From the NCBI GenBank assembly GCA_027941995.1, contig CP115966.1, positions 248,001-312,000 of the forward strand: DNA of 64,000 nucleotides. Reading direction: 5' to 3'. Each line of letters starts with the position of its first letter. Position 1 is the first letter of the stretch. The DNA is from Erythrobacteraceae bacterium WH01K (lineage in GTDB: Bacteria; Pseudomonadota; Alphaproteobacteria; Sphingomonadales; Sphingomonadaceae). Shown here one piece after another: positions 14,228 to 22,518 of the stretch. The position numbers and the translations under genes were made by a program. The notes beneath the pieces were generated by a model. That model made no database searches. It was not told where the DNA came from and worked only from the letters and a program-made list of their open reading frames with translations.

Positions 14228-16561
14228 ATGGCATTCTGGCTGGCGAAAAAACGCCGCGGGCAGGAAACCGATTTCATCCAGCGCTTCGATCCGCGGTTCT
14301 GGACCGTGAACTTTCCCCGCCCGATGATGGCCAGCGTGGTCACGACCGGGGCGGACGGGCTGCGGGTGGATTGCGAATTTCACCATGAAGGCGAACTGGC
14401 CGGGCTGATCTGGGACAGCGAGGACACGCTGGACCACCCGCTCCTCGCCTACGAGACACGGCGCGACTACGCCCACTGCACGCTGCAATTTCGCTGGCGG
14501 TCCGGCGGGGTCGTCGCGCTCGATGCGGCGCACGGCCCGACATTGACGATAGAAGGGCGCGATGCAGCCGGCAGCCCGCGCAGCTGGTATGTCCGGCTGT
14601 GGAACTACGCCGAGGGGACACCGGAAGACGCGGTCATTCGCCTGCCGTTCTCGCAATTGCAATCCGGCTTCGTCCTGCCGGGCGAGGCGGTGCATCCGGG
14701 CGACATCGACCGAATGTTCATCTCCATCGTGCCGCCGGGCTTTACCGAAGGCAGCGCCGAGCCTCTTGCCGCCCGTGCCGACGGCTGGGTGGAGCTGTCG
14801 GACATCGTTTGCGACGGCGCGAATGCCGTGATCCCGGTGGGCGACGTGATGGTCCCGGAACATGGCGAGCGGATTGCCACCGCCTATGACGACAGCTTCA
14901 ACCAGACGCCCGAGCGGATCATGCGCAACATTACCGGCCTCGGCTACCGGGACCGGCTGGTTCACTATGTCGGCATGAGCCATTTCTTCCGGCTTCGCAG
15001 GGAAGGCGAAGGCTTGCTGGTTGATCCGTCGGGCGCGTTGTGCACTCCCGCCATCTGCTGGCACGAGGCGTTCTTCGCAGCCTGCAGGGCGGCGGATATC
15101 GACCCTGTCGTCTCGCTTTCCTACGAATTGTTTGCCGAGCATTGCCCGCTTGGTTGGCAGCAGGTCGACCGTTTCGGAAACTACGCGAGGACAGGCTGGG
15201 ACCCGCCCTCTGCCTTGCTGTCGCCCGCAATTTCCGCGGCAATGGGTTATGTCCGGTCCGTCGCCACGCATTTCGTCGCCTTGCAGGAAGCAGCGGGGCT
15301 GCCCGTCCTGTTCCAGATCGGCGAGCCATGGTGGTGGGTGATCCCCGAAACCGGCGCGATCTGCATCTACGATGCCGCCATGAGCGATCGCAACCGCGAG
15401 GAATTCGGCGTGCTACGCGGGATTGACGACGTCCGCGGCGAGATACGCGGCCGGTTTACCGCGGTTCTCGACCTTGCCGGCGAGGTGCTGGCCGAGTCGA
15501 CCGCAGCCCTCTCCTCGGCGGTGCGGGAAGCAGCTAGCGGCGATGCGGAAATACTCTTGCTGGCCTTCACGCCGACCATCCTCGATCCGGCCATGCCCGA
15601 TCTATATCGCGCCAACCTGCCCACCGGCTGGGCCTGGCCCGCCTTCGACCGGCTCCAGCTGGAAGATTACGACTGGCTGACCGCCGGGGCGGAGGCACTT
15701 CGCAAATCTGCCTACCGGACGGTGGACGAGCGGCTGGGCTATCCGCTGGACCGGCAGGACTATCTTTCCGGTTTCGTGCTGCGGGCGGAAGATGCCTCGC
15801 GCTTCTGGCCGCTGATCGACGATGCGCTGGACGAGGCGCGGCAGCGCGGCGTCACCCAGCGCTATGTCTGGGCCCTGCCGCAGGTCGCGCGCGACGGATA
15901 CACCCGCTTACCCAATCAGGAGGACGCCGCGATGCAGGCATTCGACGATGTGCTTTACCCGCTGGCGCTGGGCCGCGATGCCGGGGTCAGTCCCGAATTC
16001 TCGACCTCGGTCGCCGTGACGTCTTCGGGCCATGAAAGGCGCAATTCGCTATGGTCGGACGCCCGGCTCAGCTTCGATGTCGGCCCCGGCCTACGCAGCG
16101 AGAAGGAACTGGGCACGCTGATCGCCTTCTTTCGAGCCCGGCGCGGGGCGGCGCGGGGGTTTCGCCTGCCCGACCCCTTCGATTTCAGTTCCAATGCGAT
16201 GACCGGCACGCCGACGCCCGGTGACCAGCATATCGGGGATGGCGACGGTCTCTCCGCGACGTTCCGGCTGGTGAAATCCTATGGCGAGGCAGGCGATCCG
16301 CAAATCCGCCCAATCACCCGCCCGCGCGCCGGAACCGTGCGCGTCGCGGTCGACGGCTCCGAAACTGCCGACTGGACGCTGGGCGATGGCGGGACGATCG
16401 TGTTCGCACAGGCTCCGGCCCAGGGTTCCCGCATCACTGCGGGGTTCCTGTTCGACGTGCCGGTGCGTTTCGCGCAGGACAGGCTGGATGTGACAGGCGC
16501 CAGCTTCGCCGTCGGGGAAGCGCCGTCCGTACCCCTCATCGAGATCCGGGAGGCGACATGA
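14228..16561 (+). CDS. GTA g12-type distal tail protein with large N-terminal carbohydrate-type extension
   Basis: 777 aa. Only the last ~210 residues (from MQAFDDVLYP, about residue 569) are the DUF2460 distal-tail domain: SSGHERRNSLWSDARLSFDV, LIAFFRARRGAARGFRLPDP and a C-terminal DVPVRFAQDRLDV. RcGTA g12 is only about that size. Residues 1-230 look like a beta-sandwich (WTVNFPRPMMASVVTTGADG, FRWRSGGVVALD). Residues 230-560 read like a glycoside-hydrolase TIM barrel: YVGMSHFF, DIDPVVSLSYELF, and QIGEPWWWV with E366 where retaining enzymes carry an acid/base. This suggests envelope-polysaccharide binding at the tail tip. The boundaries are my estimates. It overlaps the next start (ATGA at 16558). 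Confidence 0.85.
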   Translation: MAFWLAKKRRGQETDFIQRFDPRFWTVNFPRPMMASVVTTGADGLRVDCEFHHEGELAGLIWDSEDTLDHPLLAYETRRDYAHCTLQFRWRSGGVVALDAAHGPTLTIEGRDAAGSPRSWYVRLWNYAEGTPEDAVIRLPFSQLQSGFVLPGEAVHPGDIDRMFISIVPPGFTEGSAEPLAARADGWVELSDIVCDGANAVIPVGDVMVPEHGERIATAYDDSFNQTPERIMRNITGLGYRDRLVHYVGMSHFFRLRREGEGLLVDPSGALCTPAICWHEAFFAACRAADIDPVVSLSYELFAEHCPLGWQQVDRFGNYARTGWDPPSALLSPAISAAMGYVRSVATHFVALQEAAGLPVLFQIGEPWWWVIPETGAICIYDAAMSDRNREEFGVLRGIDDVRGEIRGRFTAVLDLAGEVLAESTAALSSAVREAASGDAEILLLAFTPTILDPAMPDLYRANLPTGWAWPAFDRLQLEDYDWLTAGAEALRKSAYRTVDERLGYPLDRQDYLSGFVLRAEDASRFWPLIDDALDEARQRGVTQRYVWALPQVARDGYTRLPNQEDAAMQAFDDVLYPLALGRDAGVSPEFSTSVAVTSSGHERRNSLWSDARLSFDVGPGLRSEKELGTLIAFFRARRGAARGFRLPDPFDFSSNAMTGTPTPGDQHIGDGDGLSATFRLVKSYGEAGDPQIRPITRPRAGTVRVAVDGSETADWTLGDGGTIVFAQAPAQGSRITAGFLFDVPVRFAQDRLDVTGASFAVGEAPSVPLIEIREAT

Positions 16562-17121
16562 GCCGGACCTTCTTTGCCAGCGAGTTGGAAGGCGTCGCGA
16601 CATACTGGCGGATCTATCGCACGGACGGATGCACGCTCGGCTTCGTCAGCCATGACCGCGACCTGATATCGGACGACATCCTGCACCGCGCAGCGCCCGG
16701 CATCCTTCCCGCCTCGCTGCGCAAGACCGATACGCTTGGCGGCGACAGCGCGGAAATGCGCGGCCCGCTTGGCCATTGGAGCATTTCTGACGCGGATCTC
16801 GAACAGGGCCGGTTCGATCATGCGACCGTGGAAGTCGGCGCCCTCGACTGGGAAACGGGCGAGGCGTTGGCGCTGTTCAGCGGTACGCTGGGCGCCGTAT
16901 CGCGCGACGGCGGCACGTTCGTGGCCGAATTGCAATCGGCAAAGGCGATGCTGGATGTCGACCCGGTCCCGCGCACCAGCCCGTCCTGCAGGGCGCGGTT
17001 CTGCGGCGAAGGCTGCACGCTCTCCGCCGCGCGCTTCACGCACCAAGCGCGAATCACGCAGGTGGACGCGGCGAAGGGCATGGAGAACTGCGATTGCTGT
17101 CCGGCGCCGCTGCAGGCCTGA
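16558..17121 (+). CDS. GTA g13-type hub protein, N-terminal part (DUF2163), frame broken
   Basis: 187 aa ending early. It matches the N-terminal domain of the baseplate hub (DUF2163): YWRIYRTDGCTLGFVSHDRD, GPLGHWSISDADLEQGRFD and the Cys-containing PSCRARFCGEGCTLSAARF. After QARITQVDAAKG the expected domain continues in another frame (17094-17336); this frame instead adds a short Cys-rich tail NCDCCPAPLQA and stops. Hub proteins of this fold, such as lambda gpL, bind an Fe-S cluster, and the Cys set here is divided between the two frames. It is either a mutation (frameshift, possibly with a small deletion) or a gene split with re-initiation. Confidence 0.75.
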   Translation: MSRTFFASELEGVATYWRIYRTDGCTLGFVSHDRDLISDDILHRAAPGILPASLRKTDTLGGDSAEMRGPLGHWSISDADLEQGRFDHATVEVGALDWETGEALALFSGTLGAVSRDGGTFVAELQSAKAMLDVDPVPRTSPSCRARFCGEGCTLSAARFTHQARITQVDAAKGMENCDCCPAPLQA

Positions 17122-17336
17122 GGACACAGATCCGGTCGATCGACGAAGGCTGGATTCCCCTGCCGGGGACAATTCCCGCAGACCGGCTCGAAACCGGCAT
17201 GCCCGTGTCCCTCCGCGAAGGGTGCGACCATAGAATCGCGACCTGTTCCGGCCGCTTCGGCAACGCTGTCAATTTCCAGGGCGAACCGTTCCTGCCGGGC
17301 AACGACCACCTCTCGCGCTACGCAGTCCCCGGTTGA
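17094..17336 (+). CDS. GTA g13-type hub protein, C-terminal part (BR0599 domain) in the -1 frame
   Basis: About 80 codons that continue the hub protein: LLSGAAAGLRTQIRS, LREGCDHRIATCSGRFGNAV, FQGEPFLPGNDHLSRY. This is the typical C-terminus of GTA g13. The first usable start is a TTG at 17094; read upstream, the frame gives GHGELRLLSG with no obvious ribosome site. Its stop overlaps the TTG start of the NlpC/P60 gene (TTGA at 17333), the coupling expected of an expressed gene. Taken with 16558-17121 it may be one pseudogene spanning 16558-17336. Confidence 0.65.
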   Translation: MLSGAAAGLRTQIRSIDEGWIPLPGTIPADRLETGMPVSLREGCDHRIATCSGRFGNAVNFQGEPFLPGNDHLSRYAVPG

Positions 17337-17758
17337 GCGCCGCCGGACACGCGCTGGCCGGCGCGGCGCGGGATCTGGTGGGAACCCCGTTCCGGCTGCA
17401 TGGGCGCGATCCGGCAAGCGGGCTCGACTGTGTCGGGCTCGTCGCGGCCTCGCTTGCGCGGATCGGCGTCCGCTTCCGGCCTCCGGACCGGTACGCCTTG
17501 CGCAACCGGTCCATCGCGCCGCTGGTGGCGCAGATGGAACACGCGCCGCTTCACCGGCTCGACCCAGACACACCGCCTTTCGCGACAGGCGACATCTGCC
17601 TGTGCACCATCGGTTTCGGCCAGCATCACGTCCTGATCGTTGCCGGTCCTGCGGAAGGTCGGCAGCGCTCCTTCATTCACGCTCATGCCGGGCTTCGCCG
17701 CGTCGTCCTGACACCGGGCGACCCCGAATGGCCGGTCGTCGCACGCTGGCACCCCTGA
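17333..17758 (+). CDS. GTA g14-type NlpC/P60 cell-wall peptidase
   Basis: 141 aa. The catalytic Cys is in GLDCVGLVA (C33), with the His in GFGQHHVLIV and FIHAHAGLRRV nearby. It lies in the baseplate module, where the RcGTA homologue cleaves peptidoglycan as DNA enters the recipient. The TTG start at 17333 is fixed by a 4-base overlap with the end of the hub reading frame. The length is normal for the family and no defect is seen. Confidence 0.88.
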   Translation: MSAAGHALAGAARDLVGTPFRLHGRDPASGLDCVGLVAASLARIGVRFRPPDRYALRNRSIAPLVAQMEHAPLHRLDPDTPPFATGDICLCTIGFGQHHVLIVAGPAEGRQRSFIHAHAGLRRVVLTPGDPEWPVVARWHP

Positions 17759-17821
17759 AGCACGCGAAGTGGCCTGGATTCGGCCAAGCCCACGTCTTCT
17801 CAACACAAGGACCATGTTCCC

Positions 17822-20020
17822 ATGGCCACACTCCTCCTTACCGCCGTCGGCACCATGGTCGGCGGCCCGCTTGGCGGTGCGATCGGCGCGCTGGCCGGAC
17901 GCCAGCTCGACAGCGCCATCATCGGCGGCGGCTCGCGCGGCGGGCCGCGGCTGAAGGAACTGGACGTCTCTACCTCCAGCTATGGCCAGCCGATTGCTCG
18001 CCATCATGGCGTCTCGCGTTCGGGCGGCAGCATCATCTGGGCCACCGATCTCGTCGAAAGCACCCAAAGCAGCGGCGGGGGGAAAGGCCGTCCTTCCACC
18101 ACCAGCTACAGCTATTCCATCTCCTTCGCCGTCGCTCTGTCGAGCCGTCCGATCAGGGGCATCGGGCGCATCTGGGCCGACGGCAATCTGCTGCGCGGCG
18201 CCGGCGGCGACCTGAAGGCGGGCGGCACGCTGCGCCTTCATACAGGAGAAGCAGGCCAACAGCCCGATCCGCTGATCGCCTCTGCGCAGGGCGAGGCAGC
18301 GCCCGCCTTTCGCGGCACGGCCTATGCCGTGTTCGAGGACCTGCAACTGGGCGATTTCGGCAATCGCATCCCTGCCCTGACATTCGAGGTCCTGGCGGAT
18401 GACGGGGATGTCGATCTCGCCAGCATCGTGGCACCGTCAGGAGCAGGCCTGGCCGCAGGGTCGGCTCTGGAAGGGCTGACAGGATTCGCGGCGGAGGGCG
18501 GCCCGGTTGCCGGTCAGCTCTCCCTACTCGGCCAGCTCTACCCGCTTTCGGTGGAGGCTACGGGAGATACCTTGCGCGTATCGCGGCCGCAAATCGGCCC
18601 GGATGCGGAAGATGACATCCCGCTTCTGCCCATCCAATCGGTCGGCGCATGGGAGGGCGAGGACTTCGGGCAGGCAGACGGTATCGCGGCGCGTCGCACC
18701 GTTTCCGGCGGGCCCGATATTACCGGGGTCCGGCATTACGACCCGGCGCGCGATTACCAGCCCGGCATCCAGCGCGCGGGTGGGCAGGCACCGCGCGGCA
18801 GGCCGGAGATCATCGAGTTCCCGGCCACGCTATCCGCAACCAGGGCCAGCGCGCTGGCCAACGAAGCGGCAGAGCGCTCCGTGCTGGAGGGAGAGAGAAT
18901 CGCCTGGCGCATGGCCGAGATCGATCCCGCCATCGGACCGGGACGCCATGTCCGCCTGCCCGGCAGGCATGGCATCTATCGCATCACGTCATGGGAATGG
19001 CGCGAACGCGCGGTCGAACTCGAACTGGTCAAGGCTGCCGAACACCGGAGCAGTGCCTCGCAGGACACCGAGGCGGATCCCGGCCGGATCACGCCGCCGG
19101 CCGATATCGTCGCCGGCCCTTCCCGGCTGATGGCATTCGGCCTGCCCTGGAATGGCAGCGGCGATCCGAACACGCCGCGTGTTTTCGCAGCGCTGACAAC
19201 CAGTCCACCCGGGACCAGTGCGATGCTGCACACGGTCGAACAGGACCAGCTTGTCCCGCTGGCGCCCGTGCGCGGAAATGCATTGCAGGGCGCGCTTGAG
19301 GAGCCGCTCCCTCCCTCGCCCGCCCTGCGATACGAAGGGGGTTCGGCGCTCCTGGTCCGTTGTGCCGGCGACGATAGCAGGCTGGCGCCCGCCTCCCTCG
19401 AAGCCTTGGCGAATGGCGCAAACAGGCTGCTGGTGGGGCGCGAGATCGTGCAGTTTTCGCGGCCCGCTCCCTTGGGCGAAGGACTCTGGAAGCTCGAAGG
19501 ACTGCTGAGAGGGCGCGGCGCGACGGAAGGCGCTGCCAGCGCCGGCCACGCAGCGGGCACACCCGTCGCCTTCCTCGATGAACGCTTGGCTGCTCTCGAT
19601 CCCGCAATCGCAACGGCCGGCCCGCCCGCCCTTGCGGCGATCGCATTGGGGGACAACCAGCCGGTCGAAGCCATTGCGCTGGATCCGCTTTGTTCGCTGC
19701 GACCGCCTTCGCCTGTCCATCCCGTGTTTTCGCGTCAGGCCAACGGCGGCGTCAGCCTGCGCTGGATTCGCCGGGCGCGAGGGGCGTGGACCTGGCCGGA
19801 CGGAGTGGACGCCCCGCTTGTCGAGGAAAGCGAGTCCTACCTTGTCGGCATCGGGCCGCTCGCCTCCCCGCACGCCAGCTGGGTCACGTCCAGTCCGGCT
19901 TTCGTCATCGATGGCGAAGCGATCGCCGACCTTGCCGCGACAGGACGGGCCGGTCCGGTCTGGGTGCGCCAGCAGGGGACGCACGCTGCCTCCGACGCGC
20001 TGGTCCTCGGCCATCTCTGA
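17822..20020 (+). CDS. GTA g15-type baseplate 'megatron', short form
   Basis: 732 aa tail-tip protein. The N-terminus is the family's glycine-rich amphipathic start (LLTAVGTMVGGPLGGAIGAL, then AGRQLD), followed by TSSYGQPIARHHG, SYSYSISFAVALSSRPI and RIWADGNLLRG. The middle holds a phage-tail-3-like domain and the C-terminal half the rcc01698-like region (LLRGRGATEG, TWPDGVDAPLVEESESYLVG). RcGTA g15 is about 1,300 aa and contains a GTA TIM-barrel domain; I find no such segment here. A barrel-like domain is instead fused to the g12-position protein. ATG at 17822. Confidence 0.85.
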   Translation: MATLLLTAVGTMVGGPLGGAIGALAGRQLDSAIIGGGSRGGPRLKELDVSTSSYGQPIARHHGVSRSGGSIIWATDLVESTQSSGGGKGRPSTTSYSYSISFAVALSSRPIRGIGRIWADGNLLRGAGGDLKAGGTLRLHTGEAGQQPDPLIASAQGEAAPAFRGTAYAVFEDLQLGDFGNRIPALTFEVLADDGDVDLASIVAPSGAGLAAGSALEGLTGFAAEGGPVAGQLSLLGQLYPLSVEATGDTLRVSRPQIGPDAEDDIPLLPIQSVGAWEGEDFGQADGIAARRTVSGGPDITGVRHYDPARDYQPGIQRAGGQAPRGRPEIIEFPATLSATRASALANEAAERSVLEGERIAWRMAEIDPAIGPGRHVRLPGRHGIYRITSWEWRERAVELELVKAAEHRSSASQDTEADPGRITPPADIVAGPSRLMAFGLPWNGSGDPNTPRVFAALTTSPPGTSAMLHTVEQDQLVPLAPVRGNALQGALEEPLPPSPALRYEGGSALLVRCAGDDSRLAPASLEALANGANRLLVGREIVQFSRPAPLGEGLWKLEGLLRGRGATEGAASAGHAAGTPVAFLDERLAALDPAIATAGPPALAAIALGDNQPVEAIALDPLCSLRPPSPVHPVFSRQANGGVSLRWIRRARGAWTWPDGVDAPLVEESESYLVGIGPLASPHASWVTSSPAFVIDGEAIADLAATGRAGPVWVRQQGTHAASDALVLGHL

Positions 20021-20060
20021 CCCACACGCCTTCTCTTCTTCGACCAAGGAATTTTCGACC

Positions 20061-20510
20061 ATGACCAGTCCGACCGCCTTCCAGGCACGAACCGCGCGTT
20101 TCGATCTCCCGCTTCTGTTTTCCGGGCAATCGCAGAAGGAATTCATCGTCAACGAGGCGCTGTGCCGCGTGGCCTCTCTGCTACACCCCGTGATCGAGGA
20201 GCGGCGCAGCGTTCCGCCATCCTCTCCGGAAGAAGGGAAATCATGGCTGGTCGACGCCGGCGCGTCCGGTGCATGGGAAGGGCTCGCAGGCGCTCTTGCC
20301 AGCTGGTCGGGTGGCGACTGGGTTTTCGTACAACCCGTGGACGGCCTTCGTTGCTACGACCGGTCTTCCGGAGCGACGCTCTTTTATGACGGCGAATGGC
20401 AGGCGCCATCGATGCCCGAACTTCCCGCCGGCGGCGCAACGCAGGACAGCGAGGCCAGGGCTGCCATTGCCGGTCTCGTCGAAGCTTTGCGGAATGCGGG
20501 AATTGCCTGA
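20061..20510 (+). CDS. DUF2793 protein at the end of the GTA cluster
   Basis: 149 aa. It starts TARFDLPLLFSGQSQKEFIV and NEALCRVASLLHPVI, then WLVDAGASGAWEGLAG and DWVFVQPVDGLRCYDRSSG, the pattern of DUF2793, which is common at the 3' end of alphaproteobacterial GTA and prophage tail modules. A receptor-binding or fibre role is plausible but unproven. The ATG at 20061 follows CAAGGAA. It is the last cluster gene; 235 bases follow with no gene and no clear terminator. Confidence 0.8.
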   Translation: MTSPTAFQARTARFDLPLLFSGQSQKEFIVNEALCRVASLLHPVIEERRSVPPSSPEEGKSWLVDAGASGAWEGLAGALASWSGGDWVFVQPVDGLRCYDRSSGATLFYDGEWQAPSMPELPAGGATQDSEARAAIAGLVEALRNAGIA

Positions 20511-20745
20511 AAACCGGTCGAGTCCGCGACTTGAAGAAATCTTGCGAAAGGACGGGAACTTCCCCCCGCCAGCCCCGTTAGCGACGTTCAACGCGGAGGA
20601 ATCAGGCGTTTTGTAAGGCTGGACCGCAAAACGCGGCATTCTTGCAACAGTTTGACGCTGATGTTTGCTTGCTTCACCTCTGTTGAAAAGTTAGATGAGG
20701 GGCCTCTTGGTGGCTCCATTTCGCTAGATAAAGGGGAATTTTATA

Positions 20746-21864
20746 ATGCGGAAACTCGTCATAGGCATGGCGATGGCATCGACGGCACTTACCGTGCCGG
20801 CCCATGCCCGCGAAGATGCCTGGTACGTCGAACTCGATGGCGGCGTTGCAGTCGTTGAAGACATCGATCTCGACATCAACGGTGTGGCCGGTGACCTTGC
20901 AGTCGGTCACGACGAAGGCTTCGACTTCGGCGGTATCGTCGGTTACGACTTCGGTGGCGCACGCCTCGAAGCGGAAGTCAGCTATCGCGAAGCCGACATC
21001 GAAGGCATTACCGCAGGCGCCGACGGCTTCCCCGCCGGTGGCCCGGTTGGCCTGGCTCGCAACGGCATCTTTCCTGCCAACGGCGATACCAGCAACCTCA
21101 GCTTCATGATCAACGGCCTGGCCGATTTCGGTCCCGATGACGGCCTGCAGGCATTCGTCGGCGGCGGTGTCGGCGTTGCACGCACCGACATCGGCGCGAC
21201 GGTCAACACGGCTCTGCCCGACGGTTTCGACGATTCCGACACCGGCTTTGCTTACCAGCTTCTCGCTGGTGTGCGCGCTCCGCTGACGGAAACCATCGAT
21301 GTGGGCCTGAAGTACCGCATGCTGACGCAGCCCGACGTGTCGATCATCGACAGCGCCGGTCGTCAGAACGACGGTCGCTTCCGTTCGCACTCGATCCTGG
21401 GTACGCTGGCAATTAACTTCGGCGAACCGGCAGCACCGCCGCCCCCGCCGCCGCCGCCGCCCCCGCCGCCGCCTCCCCCGCCGCCTCCGCCGCCGCCTCC
21501 GCCGGTCGTGGAATGCAACACGGGTCCGTACATCGTGTTCTTCGACTGGGATCAGTCGGACATTACGCCGGCAGCGTCGACCATTCTCAACAATGCGGTT
21601 TCGGCTTACGCGAACTGCGGTACGGCTTCGGTCATGCTCGCAGGTCACACCGACCGTTCGGGCAGCGTCCAGTACAACATCGGCCTGGCCGAGCGTCGTA
21701 ACGAATCTGTCCGTCAGTACCTCACGGGCCGCGGTGTCCCGGGTGCACGCATCAGCAGCGAAGCCTTCGGCGAATCGCAGCCGCGCGTCCCGACTGCCGA
21801 TGGTGTCCGCGAACTGCAGAACCGTCGCGTCGAGATCACTTACGGTCCGGGTTCGGGCATGTAA
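20746..21864 (+). CDS. OmpA family outer membrane protein with poly-proline hinge
   Basis: 372 aa. A signal peptide (MRKLVIGMAMASTALTVPAHA), then an 8-strand beta-barrel to about residue 225 (GFDFGGIVGYDFGGARLEAE, GLKYRMLTQPD), an uninterrupted run of more than 20 prolines, and a C-terminal OmpA domain (FFDWDQSDITPAAS, AGHTDRSGSVQYNIGLAERR, NRRVEITY) that binds peptidoglycan. It should link outer membrane and wall. The ATG at 20746 follows AAGGGGAA. A strong terminator follows. Confidence 0.92.
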   Translation: MRKLVIGMAMASTALTVPAHAREDAWYVELDGGVAVVEDIDLDINGVAGDLAVGHDEGFDFGGIVGYDFGGARLEAEVSYREADIEGITAGADGFPAGGPVGLARNGIFPANGDTSNLSFMINGLADFGPDDGLQAFVGGGVGVARTDIGATVNTALPDGFDDSDTGFAYQLLAGVRAPLTETIDVGLKYRMLTQPDVSIIDSAGRQNDGRFRSHSILGTLAINFGEPAAPPPPPPPPPPPPPPPPPPPPPPPVVECNTGPYIVFFDWDQSDITPAASTILNNAVSAYANCGTASVMLAGHTDRSGSVQYNIGLAERRNESVRQYLTGRGVPGARISSEAFGESQPRVPTADGVRELQNRRVEITYGPGSGM

Positions 21865-21891
21865 GTTTCGCGACAAGCGAAAAAATGAAGA

Positions 21892-21918
21892 GGGGCCGGA
21901 GCGATCCGGCCCCTTTTT
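21892..21918 (+). terminator. Intrinsic terminator of the ompA-family gene
   Basis: Stem GGGGCCGGA (21892-21900), GCGA tetraloop, TCCGGCCCC (21905-21913), then five T. The loop is of GNRA type. The same design closes the tonB-exbD operon at 52994. Confidence 0.93.
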
Positions 21919-21957
21919 CGTTGGGTGGTCGAGAGTTACCTAATTCGGAGACCCCAC

Positions 21958-22488
21958 ATGCGCATTCCTTCCACCCTCGCACTTGCTGCCAGCGTTCTTG
22001 CTATCGCGGGATGCCAGTCGGTCTACGACCTTCCTACCGAACGCATCGGAAGCGCGCGCATGACCCTCGCAAACGGAGTTCCGGCGGGCACCGCCCAGCT
22101 CGTCGCATCGGGTGATACCGTCTCGCTCGCAATCGCTGCTACCGGTATTCCGGCGGGCGAGCATGGTTTCCATCTTCACACGACGGGCAAATGCGAACGC
22201 CCGGACTTCCAGTCGGCAGGTGGCCACCTCAATCCCACGAATGAGGGACACGGCCTGGAAGACGCCGACGGAAGTCACCTCGGCGACCTCCCCAACCTCA
22301 TGGTGCCGGCGTCGGGAACCGTAACGACTACGGTGGACCTGCGCGGCAGCCGCGCGGATATCGAGCGTTACCTGTTCGACAGCGACGGAACGGCGGTCAT
22401 GATCCACGCCGATCCGGACGACGGCACGACCGATCCGTCGGGCAATGCCGGTCCGCGGATCGCCTGCGGCGTCCTGACGCGCAGCTGA
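21958..22488 (+). CDS. sodC: Superoxide dismutase [Cu-Zn], lipoprotein
   Basis: 176 aa. The N-terminus is a lipoprotein signal with lipobox (SVLAIAGC), so it is exported and lipid-anchored. Metal ligands are visible: GFHLHTTGKC (Cu His pair), GGHLNPTNEGHG and MIHADPDD; the structural Cys pair is in TGKC and RIACGV. It removes periplasmic superoxide. The ATG at 21958 is chosen because it starts the signal peptide and follows TTCGGAG; the open frame starting at 21925 is too far upstream. It is convergent with the MFS gene. Confidence 0.93.
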   Translation: MRIPSTLALAASVLAIAGCQSVYDLPTERIGSARMTLANGVPAGTAQLVASGDTVSLAIAATGIPAGEHGFHLHTTGKCERPDFQSAGGHLNPTNEGHGLEDADGSHLGDLPNLMVPASGTVTTTVDLRGSRADIERYLFDSDGTAVMIHADPDDGTTDPSGNAGPRIACGVLTRS

Positions 22489-22518
22489 GTATCGCTGGCG
22501 TCAGGGGGCGCAGGACGT

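Noticed and set aside
17060-17100. Programmed -1 ribosomal frameshift in g13
   Set aside because: I see no good X-XXY-YYZ slippery heptamer in the overlap, and the joint appears shorter than expected. A mutation or gene split is more likely.
21433-21506. Repetitive CCG/CCC tract as a DNA repeat element
   Set aside because: It encodes the proline hinge of the OmpA-family protein in frame; the repeat is explained by the amino acid sequence.
22473-22505. Inverted repeat CCTGACGC/GCGTCAGG over the sodC stop as a terminator
   Set aside because: Only 8 bp with a 17-base loop, no T-run on either strand, and the first arm is coding.
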